Part shown: positions 51,831 to 60,938 of the stretch, one piece after another
Position numbering within the stretch: the stretch's first letter is position 1
Layout of the letters: each line of letters starts with the position of its first letter
Assembly (NCBI GenBank): GCA_041738935.1
Contig: JBGSOV010000021.1
Span: forward strand, 310,001-374,000
Length of the DNA stretch: 64,000 nucleotides
Direction of reading: 5' to 3'
DNA from: JBGSOV01 sp041738935
GTDB lineage: Bacteria; Patescibacteriota; Gracilibacteria; CAIRYL01; GCA-016699755
Made by a program: the position numbers and the translations under genes
Notes under the pieces: generated by a model
Databases searched by the model: none
Seen by the model: the letters and a program-made list of their open reading frames with translations, nothing else
Told to the model about the DNA's origin: nothing

Positions 51831-54800
51831 ATGCTGCGCACGCACAACACAAAAACACAAATCCTTCGACTGGCGATTTTTTTGCAGAGCAGACTCCAAT
51901 TTGCTTTTGGTACGCTAATAAAATTGTTTTTTGGCAGGATAAAAATCGGGCACTTTGTTTGTCTACTACTTGTGTGCTTGGTAGGAATTTTGGCAAACAC
52001 GCCATCGGCACAAGCCTCGCCGTTTGGATTTGAAAGAACCTATTATCCAATTGTTGGCGGCGGCTACAGAACTATTAAAACTGGAGCGATTACCGAAGGT
52101 GGACCCGTAATTTCGGGCAGCCACAAAGTGTCCGTTCAACTTGTCTCGCGAGGAGAAATTGACCAAATGCTTGTCAGGGGTGTTGCAGAAGAGACAATAA
52201 TTGCCGGAGCCGATCCGATAGAGCTGTTTGCAGCGTACGATTTTACGGCATCGAATGGTATTTTGAGCGTTGATGTGCAAACAGATTTAGCAGATTTTGG
52301 CACGGCAGAACTGGTTTTTACGGTAGAAACTGGTACAAATACCGTCGGTATCGCCAATATTGATACGCGTTTGCAGGGCGAAGAAAATATTGATGGCGGT
52401 CATCGTTATGCCAAGGATCCCGTTGGCGGTTTGCTTGACCTCGCACCAAGCACCGGCGGAGTCACCATTACCAAAAACCGCATGACTGGACTCATCTGGT
52501 CCGAATACTTTGGTTGGATTGATCTGCAACCTCCTGGCGGCGGATTAACGGTCGAAATCGAAAGCGAGGACAGAGCCAATATTAGTGGCTTGGCGTACAA
52601 TGGAGAAGCAGCTGGGCGGCAAGGCTGGCTCGGGTGGATTGATTTTGGCAAAATCGATGGAGTAAACGGCTCGGGAGGTGTCTATATCGATGGCGATGGT
52701 TTTTTTCATGGTACCGCCCTCACACAAAACTGGGGCTATATCAGTTTTGGTGATTACATGGCAATCCAGCCAGGAACGCAATTTGATCCGCCACAGACTC
52801 GTACGATTAACAAAAATAATTCATGGGCAAAAACCACGTGGCGTTTTATCGATAACAATGCCCCCGTCATCACGCTTGTTTCTCCGGTCGATGATACAGA
52901 TCTCACCGACGCAAACAAAAGAGAGCCCACCTTTACCTTTCACATTACCGAAGAAGACAACGAAGAAGTTGGCTATTTGCTGGCGCTCGAGCGCGAAAAC
53001 GCTCCCGATTCGTGGTCGGCATATCGCAATTACGAGTTGCCGTATGACGCCGATGATGACGGTACTCCAGATTTGCTCGCACCGAATGCCTTTGGCGAAA
53101 ATTACGATTATCAATTTCCGACGCCGATTAATCCCGGCAAATATCGTTGGCGAATGCGTGCTTTTGACAAGTTTTCGGCGTGGTCCGACTACACCGAATA
53201 TTGGCACTTTACCGTCGAAAACGCCGTTCCTCAAACAACGCTGATTCATCCAGCAATCTGCGATACCGACTCGCCCGATTTTTGTAATACCGTTTATCCT
53301 GGAGGTCGTCGCCCCACATTTACTTTTACCATCAAAGAAGATGATGGCGACAATCTGCAATATGTCGTCGAGATTTCGACGGATCTTAATTTTCCGAGAA
53401 ATAATATTTTAGCGCAATCTTCGCCTTTATCACCTTATGCACCTGCCAAAGGCGAAGGTGCAGGCAATGAGTACTTTTACACACCTGCGGTCAACTTACC
53501 AGGAGGCATAGATTTGTATTGGCGTGTGGTCGCAACAGATATTTATGGCGGCGAAGAATCACCCAAACCGTACAATCATTTTAAAATTATTAATCAAGCT
53601 CCAACGCTCGAATCGGCTTTTTTGCAAGACAACAACAATAATACTATCCCCGATGGCGCTACCACCTACGACACCGCTCCCACCGTCGTGTGGACAAGTG
53701 CCGATGCCGATACTGGCGCAACTGGTATTTTGACCGCGCATATTAAAGTATTTCAAGAAAGTGACGGTAGTCTAATCGGTAGCGAGATTCTGGTTGACCA
53801 CCCCAAGGGAAAATATCGGCGCGATTTACCAACGCTCCCACCTGAAGAGTATTACATGGAGATTTTTGTTAGTGACGAAGACGGCGCCCCTAGCGCCACC
53901 AAGAAAATATTTTTTAAAATCGAAAGTCGCGACCAATTTGGTAATGTTGGTACCGTCGTGATTCAGTCGATGAAGAATGACAATGGTGTTGGACGCATGG
54001 TCGGGACAGATGATGATTCGACAAATAACAAATATGCCTGGAATCCTACCAACGGTTGGATTGATCTCAATCCCGTCGGCGGCGGCGTCATTGTCGAAAA
54101 CAACCGTGTCCTCGGTTACGCTTGGAACGATGCACTCGGCTGGATCCGGATGAACTGCATCGCCCCCGATGCCGATACCGGAATAGTAAGTGGTGGCGGA
54201 CAGATTGCGGACAATTGTGGAGGCGCGGCTTGGGGCGTTACGAACGCAAAAGATCTCTTTGGAGATTTTTCTAATCTCGGAGGTAAAGCCCTCATCGAAG
54301 CCACTGGGGATTTTTTGTATTTTGACGAAGCGAGTTATCTAGCGGATTTTCCCGCAGATAGTGGTAATTCTGAAATCAGTAATATTAATGTCGATATTTC
54401 GTGCGACAATATTCAAGCCAATGGGTATGTGACATTGGGTCACTTTTTGGGCAGTGCCTGGTCACCAGCCATGGGATGGGTCGCCTTTGGTCGTGCAGAT
54501 TTGCAAACCATGGGAATGCTCGTGCCAGATGCCGCAAATAATTTTCCCATTACCGAGTGGAGTTGTGGCGACAATCCCGCACCAATATTACTCGAGGAAA
54601 ATAAATATATCGTCTTTGATGCACGCGCTGATGATTATAGCTATCCCATCGCCGAAAGCAGCAATAGTGCCTTTGCGGCAGAATTGATTTGTGACGACAA
54701 TCTTGATACTGAGAGTACTCAAATCAAAGTCGACAAATTTCTTCCAAATGGCGATGTTGTTGCATTGGTTAATCAGCAAGACTTTGAAATCGGCTGCAAG

Positions 54801-57494
54801 GATTCTACCGTGGCATCCAGCGAACCCGACGGCAAATTGTGGCTCACTATTAAGAAAGATAGCCAGCTCTATTACACACAAACACCCGGTCTCTACCGCG
54901 TCAGCGGCACCGTGGCGAATGCACAAGGGTATAAGACCGAGTTCCCTGTTTATGGCGACGAATTACCAGCAGAAGCAGGTGATCACCTATTTGACCAAGA
55001 ATTCATCTTCCAGATTGTCTCGGCAGAGCCAGATATGGGGAATGGGAAAACAATAGTACCCGCGACTTTTCCAGATACGCTCGTTGCTGATGGAGTCGAT
55101 AGCGTCACTTTTGACATCCGACTCTTTGATCGCTTTGACAATCCGGTTCACAAAACCTACAAATACGAAGATACGTCAAAAGCAGTTTTGAAAGAAGTTT
55201 CGTATCGCGCGGTTTTCTTGGATGATGTCAAGCTTGACCAAGTAAACAAACCTGGATCAGGGGTGCGCGAAGCAGTAACTTTTGACGGTAATGTCGACAT
55301 TAGTGCACCAAGCGTTGATAGCAAATCTGGCGGTTTGTACACAGTACAATATTTCGCGCCAGATGTTGAAGACAGTAGTGATAATATTCTTGCAGGAGTC
55401 CGATCAATTGCGCCAACCAATGAAGATAATGTACTCAAATTGCATCGCATCGAAGCGGTTGTGCGCCAAGTCTACGAAGCTACTCAGAAGCGCCACCCTG
55501 TCGGTCAAACCGACAACAATCCAAACCAAACCAAAGTCAAGAAACTTGAGAAAAAAATTACTTTTGCGCCGCTCGTCACAGCAGATGTAAGTAATTTTGG
55601 CAGCTTTGGTACGGTCGACAGCGAGGTAAGCATACAGCCAATCATACTTACCAACAACAGCACAAATATTGATGTAGAGGATTATGACTGGCTCACACTT
55701 GTCAAAACCGAAATCAACGGTGGTTCCAATGGCGGGAGCTATTATGAAGATGTCCAGCTTCGCGATAACCCAGCAGGTGGTGGAGTGAGCAGTTTGCCCA
55801 AAAAATATTATGTTGAAAATAGTTCGCAAAGACTTAATAGTCCAAACATCTTTAGCCCAGGCAAAGGGACTCAGTTTGCGGGGCTTATTAGAAGCGAGTT
55901 AGTTAATTTTGTATCCGCAGACCAACCGCTTGTTATTAATCAAAGGATGCTTAATCCCATTCCTGCAAAAGAAAACAATCTTAATCAAGACAATTTTAAA
56001 ACCATGTATCTTGCCGCTACCCTTCGCCGTGATTCCTTCTACGAAGACCAAGAAGAATATCCCCGCTTGGTGCAAGCAATAGCGGTTAAATTTGGCGACA
56101 AGACTGCCAGATTTGCCTTAGCTTCGCCATTAAGCCCCAATCCCCTCACCTATTTGGTAATGGCAATCAGCGGCTTGGTGCATGCCAAAGAAATTAACGA
56201 AAATAATCTCGTCGGAAAAAATGCCGGCACAGACGAATTTTCGATGATTGGCAGAGTGTACAATCGCCCAGAAGTTCGCCGTATCATGTACGAAAACTAT
56301 GCCAAAATCACTGCTGGAAAATCATCGGACACATTTGGTATCAATGCTGCTAATGGAGGAGGTAGTGGCGAGGTGGTATCTTTTAATGATATAAGTGGCT
56401 TTTTGGATGGAAGAACCAGCACCTCTCAAAGTCAAACCGCTTGGCTTCAAAATGGAAAAGTTCGTTGGATTGAACGATCAAATACTGTGGATGCCTTGTC
56501 TGTTAATATCGGCAGCAATGTCCCGATAGATATTCCCGCAGGTTCAGGACCAATCACGCTGCTGGTGCGTGGCGGCAATGTCTACATACGAGATAATATT
56601 AGCGTTGGCAAAGGCAGCACTCTTGGAATTATTGTACTGCGTTCGGAAAAAAACTCGCAAAAAGGTACCGAAGGAAACATCTTTATCGATCCTTCGGTCA
56701 CGCATATTGAAGCCGCGATGTATGCAGATGGTTCGCTGATGTCCGCCAAAGACGGCAATGATGGTACGATTGCCAATGAAATTATTGAAGAACCCGAAAT
56801 TTATGACGGATTTTCTACAAATCTTGACGAGATATCTAATCAGCTCCTCATTCGGGGCAGTGTGGTTTCGCAAAATATTATCGGCACCTCCGGACAAGCC
56901 AAAATACCGAGTGAAGACGTTTGGCTGCCTTTAGAATGCAGCACCTCATTTTCAAGCTGCGATCAAGACTGGCGACAAAAAAGCGCAAAACGCTATGACT
57001 TTAGTTTTTTGAGACGCTATCGCCTAGTGAGCGAAATTAATGATGTCGATTTGGATGGCATTGATGACGCTGTGGATTGTCACGTTATTGACGATAGCGG
57101 ATATGACATAACAATCAACACGACGGATTGCTTTGCAATCGATAATTCAGGTTCCTCCGAGTTTTATAATAGAAATTGTCAGTATATCAACGGCGATGTA
57201 ATGGCAGAAAATTACCCGGATCGATCTAGCGATTGTTCGCCCAAAGTGACCGATCGCATAGCCAAAGACAATGGATTCTGCGCATTTGGAACTCCTTGGT
57301 GCCCTCCTATCTATCAATCACCATTTACTATCAGTTGTGGCACCGGTCCCACCGATCCGTGCGATTCGGCAACCGGAAAATTTTTGAACAGAAAAGTTGG
57401 CGCCTCAGTTTTGATCGAATACGATAACAGAATCAAAAATATTACGCCCGTCGGCATGGATATTCCAGCGATTGTCGACTTTAACCGCCAATAA
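51831..57494 (+). CDS. Giant secreted surface protein with GWI motifs
   Basis: An 1887-residue exported protein. A long basic N-terminus with a hydrophobic signal segment (FVCLLLVCLVGILANT) ends in SAQAS near 62, like a signal peptidase site. Repeated blocks have the form 'WSxxxGWIDL/GWIxF' (WSEYFGWIDL at ~225, QGWLGWIDFG at ~265, NGWIDLNPVGGG at ~742, WNDALGWIRM at ~765, WSPAMGWVAFG at ~880), each beside a glycine-rich turn. Between them lie Fn3/Ig-like domains (TLVSPVDDTDL...PTFTFHI twice). The last third contains a GNVYIRDNISVGKGSTL stretch and LLIRGSVVSQN, which look like a beta-solenoid. No membrane anchor or SLH domain is seen, so attachment to the cell is unclear. Function is unknown; adhesion is only a guess. 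Confidence 0.85.
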   Translation: MLRTHNTKTQILRLAIFLQSRLQFAFGTLIKLFFGRIKIGHFVCLLLVCLVGILANTPSAQASPFGFERTYYPIVGGGYRTIKTGAITEGGPVISGSHKVSVQLVSRGEIDQMLVRGVAEETIIAGADPIELFAAYDFTASNGILSVDVQTDLADFGTAELVFTVETGTNTVGIANIDTRLQGEENIDGGHRYAKDPVGGLLDLAPSTGGVTITKNRMTGLIWSEYFGWIDLQPPGGGLTVEIESEDRANISGLAYNGEAAGRQGWLGWIDFGKIDGVNGSGGVYIDGDGFFHGTALTQNWGYISFGDYMAIQPGTQFDPPQTRTINKNNSWAKTTWRFIDNNAPVITLVSPVDDTDLTDANKREPTFTFHITEEDNEEVGYLLALERENAPDSWSAYRNYELPYDADDDGTPDLLAPNAFGENYDYQFPTPINPGKYRWRMRAFDKFSAWSDYTEYWHFTVENAVPQTTLIHPAICDTDSPDFCNTVYPGGRRPTFTFTIKEDDGDNLQYVVEISTDLNFPRNNILAQSSPLSPYAPAKGEGAGNEYFYTPAVNLPGGIDLYWRVVATDIYGGEESPKPYNHFKIINQAPTLESAFLQDNNNNTIPDGATTYDTAPTVVWTSADADTGATGILTAHIKVFQESDGSLIGSEILVDHPKGKYRRDLPTLPPEEYYMEIFVSDEDGAPSATKKIFFKIESRDQFGNVGTVVIQSMKNDNGVGRMVGTDDDSTNNKYAWNPTNGWIDLNPVGGGVIVENNRVLGYAWNDALGWIRMNCIAPDADTGIVSGGGQIADNCGGAAWGVTNAKDLFGDFSNLGGKALIEATGDFLYFDEASYLADFPADSGNSEISNINVDISCDNIQANGYVTLGHFLGSAWSPAMGWVAFGRADLQTMGMLVPDAANNFPITEWSCGDNPAPILLEENKYIVFDARADDYSYPIAESSNSAFAAELICDDNLDTESTQIKVDKFLPNGDVVALVNQQDFEIGCKDSTVASSEPDGKLWLTIKKDSQLYYTQTPGLYRVSGTVANAQGYKTEFPVYGDELPAEAGDHLFDQEFIFQIVSAEPDMGNGKTIVPATFPDTLVADGVDSVTFDIRLFDRFDNPVHKTYKYEDTSKAVLKEVSYRAVFLDDVKLDQVNKPGSGVREAVTFDGNVDISAPSVDSKSGGLYTVQYFAPDVEDSSDNILAGVRSIAPTNEDNVLKLHRIEAVVRQVYEATQKRHPVGQTDNNPNQTKVKKLEKKITFAPLVTADVSNFGSFGTVDSEVSIQPIILTNNSTNIDVEDYDWLTLVKTEINGGSNGGSYYEDVQLRDNPAGGGVSSLPKKYYVENSSQRLNSPNIFSPGKGTQFAGLIRSELVNFVSADQPLVINQRMLNPIPAKENNLNQDNFKTMYLAATLRRDSFYEDQEEYPRLVQAIAVKFGDKTARFALASPLSPNPLTYLVMAISGLVHAKEINENNLVGKNAGTDEFSMIGRVYNRPEVRRIMYENYAKITAGKSSDTFGINAANGGGSGEVVSFNDISGFLDGRTSTSQSQTAWLQNGKVRWIERSNTVDALSVNIGSNVPIDIPAGSGPITLLVRGGNVYIRDNISVGKGSTLGIIVLRSEKNSQKGTEGNIFIDPSVTHIEAAMYADGSLMSAKDGNDGTIANEIIEEPEIYDGFSTNLDEISNQLLIRGSVVSQNIIGTSGQAKIPSEDVWLPLECSTSFSSCDQDWRQKSAKRYDFSFLRRYRLVSEINDVDLDGIDDAVDCHVIDDSGYDITINTTDCFAIDNSGSSEFYNRNCQYINGDVMAENYPDRSSDCSPKVTDRIAKDNGFCAFGTPWCPPIYQSPFTISCGTGPTDPCDSATGKFLNRKVGASVLIEYDNRIKNITPVGMDIPAIVDFNRQ

Positions 57495-57835
57495 AATTGC
57501 CTGTTGGCGAGCAGAAAAACAGCCGCCTCATGCTGCATCGTCAGGCTTTTGTTTTGCAAAAAAGAATGACAGTTCCACCAATTTTTTGGGAACAATAAAC
57601 ATGTGTTTTTTGTCTGCAAATACTTCTGCGCAGAGCGCGTGGATGGTTTTTCTCAATCACAAAACAAAAGCTTCGAACCACTATTTCGCAACTGCCGAGA
57701 GGATTTTTGATGCACGCATCAAAGCAGAATTGACAAAAAGGCATGCGAATAAATCCCAGATTCGGTTTCGTCACGTTTTGGAATTTTGCGAAATAATTCG
57801 CATCAAGAGTTTTCTTTTATCATCTGCTCGCAAAA
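57495..57835. other. Gene-free stretch between the surface protein and pgk
   Basis: No supported gene. A frame of about 139 codons crosses it on the + strand (57472-57891) but overlaps both neighbours. Short complementary-strand frames, such as one ending near 57540 with a sequence like HMFIVPKKLVELSFFFAKQKP, could be a gene remnant. Nothing here is convincing. Confidence 0.4.
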
Positions 57836-58999
57836 TCAGTCGAGCGCTGCCACAGCCGGCAATGTTTTGCCTTCGAGCAACTCGAGCATAGCGCCGCCGC
57901 CCGTCGAGACATGCGTAAAATCTTTGGCAGCAAAACCAAAGCGCGCAATCGCATCGAGCGTGTCACCGCCGCCCAAGATTGTCGTTGCCGACGATGCTTT
58001 GACCGCAGCCAAAATCGCCTTCGTGCCTTCGTCAAATGGCGCGATTTCGAAAAGTCCGAGTGGTCCATTCCAGATAATGGTTTTGGCAGAAGCGATTTTG
58101 TCGCAATATTTTTTGATGGTTTTTGGACCAATATCAAGAATCTTCTCTTGGGCTTTGACATCAGAAATCGAAGTCGTGCGAATGCTTTTTTTGTCGGCTG
58201 GATCGGTCGCAACCACCACATCTTCGAGAATAATAAGATTGCAATATTTTTTTTGCGCAATATTAGTGATGTTGAGAGCGGTTTGTAATTCGCCAGGCTC
58301 AGAGAGCGATTCGCCAATTTTGAAGCCTTTTGCCGCAAGCATGGTATTGCCGATTCCACCGGCAACAAGAATGGTATCCGCGATTTCGGTAAATTTTTCG
58401 AGGACGCCAATTTTGGTTTCCATTTTTGCGCCGCCTACAATGAGCACAACAGGGTGCTCTGGATTTTCTAAAACTTTGCTGAGAGTGAGTACTTCTTTTT
58501 CGAGTAAAAAACCAGCGACATGCGGCAAAATGCCTGCGACCGCTTCGGTACTCGAATGCCCGCGGTGAGCAGCACCAAAGGCGTCATTAACAAACAAATC
58601 ACAATCTTTCGCGAGCACTTCGGCGAACAAAGTATCATTATCTTCTTCGGCTTGCACAAAGCGTGTGTTTTCGAGCAGCACAATTCGGCTGCCATTTTTC
58701 CATTTGTCGTCAAAAAAATTGGTGACAAAATCCACTTTGGTTTTGGTCAATTGCGTCAAACGGTCTGCCACCGGAGCGAGAGAATATTTTTGATTCGGCT
58801 TGCCGTCGGGTCGTCCCAAATGGCTGCACAAACAGACCGATGCTCCTGCTTCGACAAGATATTTGATTGTCGGGATTGTCTCTTTGATGCGCGTATCATC
58901 TTGTACAACGCCATTTTTGAGCGGCACATTAAAGTCAGCGCGAAGCAAGACACGTTTTCCGGCAAGTTCGGCAACGGGCATTTGAGAGAGAAGTTTCAT
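57836..58999 (-). CDS. pgk: Phosphoglycerate kinase
   Basis: A 387-residue Pgk, the ATP-forming step that converts 1,3-bisphosphoglycerate to 3-phosphoglycerate. Motifs: VLLRADFNVPLKNG at about 15-28, SHLGRPDGKPNQ, the FVNDAFGAAHRGHSST loop, VLIVGGAKMETKIGV and GGGDTLDAIARFG. ATG 58999 agrees with the promoter spacing. No gapdh or tpi is adjacent. Confidence 0.97.
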   Translation of the reverse strand: MKLLSQMPVAELAGKRVLLRADFNVPLKNGVVQDDTRIKETIPTIKYLVEAGASVCLCSHLGRPDGKPNQKYSLAPVADRLTQLTKTKVDFVTNFFDDKWKNGSRIVLLENTRFVQAEEDNDTLFAEVLAKDCDLFVNDAFGAAHRGHSSTEAVAGILPHVAGFLLEKEVLTLSKVLENPEHPVVLIVGGAKMETKIGVLEKFTEIADTILVAGGIGNTMLAAKGFKIGESLSEPGELQTALNITNIAQKKYCNLIILEDVVVATDPADKKSIRTTSISDVKAQEKILDIGPKTIKKYCDKIASAKTIIWNGPLGLFEIAPFDEGTKAILAAVKASSATTILGGGDTLDAIARFGFAAKDFTHVSTGGGAMLELLEGKTLPAVAALD

Positions 59000-59027
59000 T
59001 TTTTTATAAAAGCAAAGTGATGTCTTT

Positions 59028-59056
59028 ATTGTACGCGAATTTGGACAAAATCTCAA
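59028..59056 (-). promoter_or_regulatory. Strong sigma70 promoter of pgk
   Basis: On the complementary strand TTGAGA (59051-59056) and TACAAT (59028-59033) are exactly 17 bp apart. The start would be near 59021, leaving a 22-base leader. Confidence 0.8.
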
Positions 59057-59109
59057 CTTTTGGTGTTACAAAAATTACTCGAATTGCAAACGAAGCGCGT
59101 GCTCCAAAA

Positions 59110-60783
59110 TTATTCGAACAAACGCACTGAGATATTTTCGGGAAGTGACGGAATTTTCCACACGAGTGGCGGCCAGAGCGAGATCTGGACTTCGGAGACT
59201 TCTTCAAAATTCTCGAGAATTTTTTTGGCTTCTGGCACCGACTTGCCCACGACCGCGCGCTTGACCCTGTTCACAAACTGGATTCCTTCTACAGTACGCG
59301 GCTCGATCACAAATGCCTCTAGACCACGCGCTGTCACAGTGATTTTGATGCGAGTTTTTTTTGGGGAAATCTCAAGCACTTCGGGGCTGATACCGTTTGA
59401 TTCGACCAAGACAAGTTCCATGCCGGGATCGACCGATTTGAGCAACGCGCCTTCGAGCACCGACAGCATTTCACTTTGCGAAAAAGCTATCAGACGAACG
59501 CGAACGCGTGATCGCACGGAAAAATTGGGAACATTTTTCCCGACGATATTCTCAGGAAAAGTAATTTCGAGAATTTCCAAATCCAAAAACTCGTCACCCG
59601 GCACAAGGATGTAATCAGATTCTTCGAGCATATTCTTGCGTTTTACAAAAGCTTCAGCGTCAGCGCGCGCATCGCGTTTGATCATTTCGGTGATTTGCGC
59701 TTTGGCAATCTCAAGATCTTTTTCAGAAACGAGCGGCACAAAACCGCTCACTCCACCACTCATTGGTGAACGCACTTCAGCATACACACTCTCTTGTGAT
59801 GCAGGATCGAGCCCCGGTAAAAAGAATTTGGTTCCGGCTTCGACATTACCGCGTGCCCCGGAGAACTCGCCAAAGGCGTCGCGCTCGTCAGCTATAATCG
59901 GCACCGTTCGTTCCGCGAGCGCCGGTAGACGAATCCAATCTTCACTCCGCAATACGATGCCTTCGCTGTTCTGAAATCGTGTTCCGGGGCGCAAAGCCAA
60001 TTCTTCATTGAGTTCGTTGACAAGCGTCAGTTCGCCGGAGGCGTTTTGTCCAGTAAAATTTTTGGTTACGGTTTCAAACGGAATTGTTCGTTCAAAAATC
60101 GAATCAATTGGCACCGCTTTCACAATTTGCTGCCGCCACGAATCGGTGTCGTTTTGTGTGACGTCCGTTGCCAAAATAACATTGAGTGTGGCTTCGAGCA
60201 CTTTTTTTTGCGGATTAATTTTGACCGTCGCGCCAGGCAAAACGACAGTTGTTACAAGAAGAAGCAGAAGGAGCGAAACAACACTAATCGAAAAAAGCAG
60301 TGGTTTGCTGGGGCGACTTAACAGCTCGAGGAGTTCAATTTTTTTTTGCTCAAAATCAATTGTCGGTTTAGCTTTTTCTTCGACAACTGGCTCGATCAGT
60401 TTGCGTTTGCCGAGTGGTTTATGGGATGAGTTTTTTTGCAACTGACGCAATTTTTTGGCGATGATTGGCGTTTCGAGCTGCTCAAGATCGCTGTACGCGG
60501 GGATTCCCAACTGCTCGGCAAACTCGCGTCCGTTACTGTCACGCGTCACCAGCATAATATTTTTCCCTGCTTTTTCGGCATTATTCCGCAAAATTTTGAG
60601 CGAAATAATACTCTGCAACAAAATCGCCCCGTATGGAACCACGAGTGCAATCGAATCTGCTTTGACCGCAAGAAGTTTCTCGGTCAGATCATCGATATCT
60701 TCTTGTGGTTCGACAAAAAAAATGCGTGGTTTCAAGGAATGATGGCGATAAACACGCCTCAGATTGTGACCAAATGCGTTCAA
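59110..60783 (-). CDS. Large single-pass membrane protein, CPR-type, unknown function
   Basis: A 557-residue protein in three parts. The N-terminal cytoplasmic domain (about 25-115) reads VVPYGAILLQSIISLKILRNNAEKAGKNIMLVTRD, a Rossmann-like strand-helix pattern seen in CPR membrane proteins. A basic linker leads to one membrane helix near 165-190 (FSISVVSLLLLLLVTTVVLPG). The large outer domain is beta-rich (GATVKINPQKKVLEATLNVI, FERTIPFETVTKNF) and resembles baseplate J/tail-like or Ig-type adhesins, ending in ISVRLFE. No catalytic motif is seen. The start codon TTG 60783 is the only plausible one. A weak homologue relation to baseplate-J-like proteins is inference. Confidence 0.75.
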   Translation of the reverse strand: MNAFGHNLRRVYRHHSLKPRIFFVEPQEDIDDLTEKLLAVKADSIALVVPYGAILLQSIISLKILRNNAEKAGKNIMLVTRDSNGREFAEQLGIPAYSDLEQLETPIIAKKLRQLQKNSSHKPLGKRKLIEPVVEEKAKPTIDFEQKKIELLELLSRPSKPLLFSISVVSLLLLLLVTTVVLPGATVKINPQKKVLEATLNVILATDVTQNDTDSWRQQIVKAVPIDSIFERTIPFETVTKNFTGQNASGELTLVNELNEELALRPGTRFQNSEGIVLRSEDWIRLPALAERTVPIIADERDAFGEFSGARGNVEAGTKFFLPGLDPASQESVYAEVRSPMSGGVSGFVPLVSEKDLEIAKAQITEMIKRDARADAEAFVKRKNMLEESDYILVPGDEFLDLEILEITFPENIVGKNVPNFSVRSRVRVRLIAFSQSEMLSVLEGALLKSVDPGMELVLVESNGISPEVLEISPKKTRIKITVTARGLEAFVIEPRTVEGIQFVNRVKRAVVGKSVPEAKKILENFEEVSEVQISLWPPLVWKIPSLPENISVRLFE

Positions 60784-60938
60784 AAAGACAATCTAAAAAT
60801 CGAGGTGGCGAAGATGTCGACAGAGAAAAAAGCAGTTTTTTATAAATGAAATCATCTTTAGAAAAGAGAATTGTGAGAAAGCACTTGCCGCTAATCAAAA
60901 CTTTCGGCAGGATTTTTTCATCATTTTCCCAAAAAGTC

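Noticed and set aside
57472..57891. 139-codon frame between the surface protein and pgk
   Set aside because: It overlaps both neighbours, has no signal or motif, and part of it is antisense to pgk.
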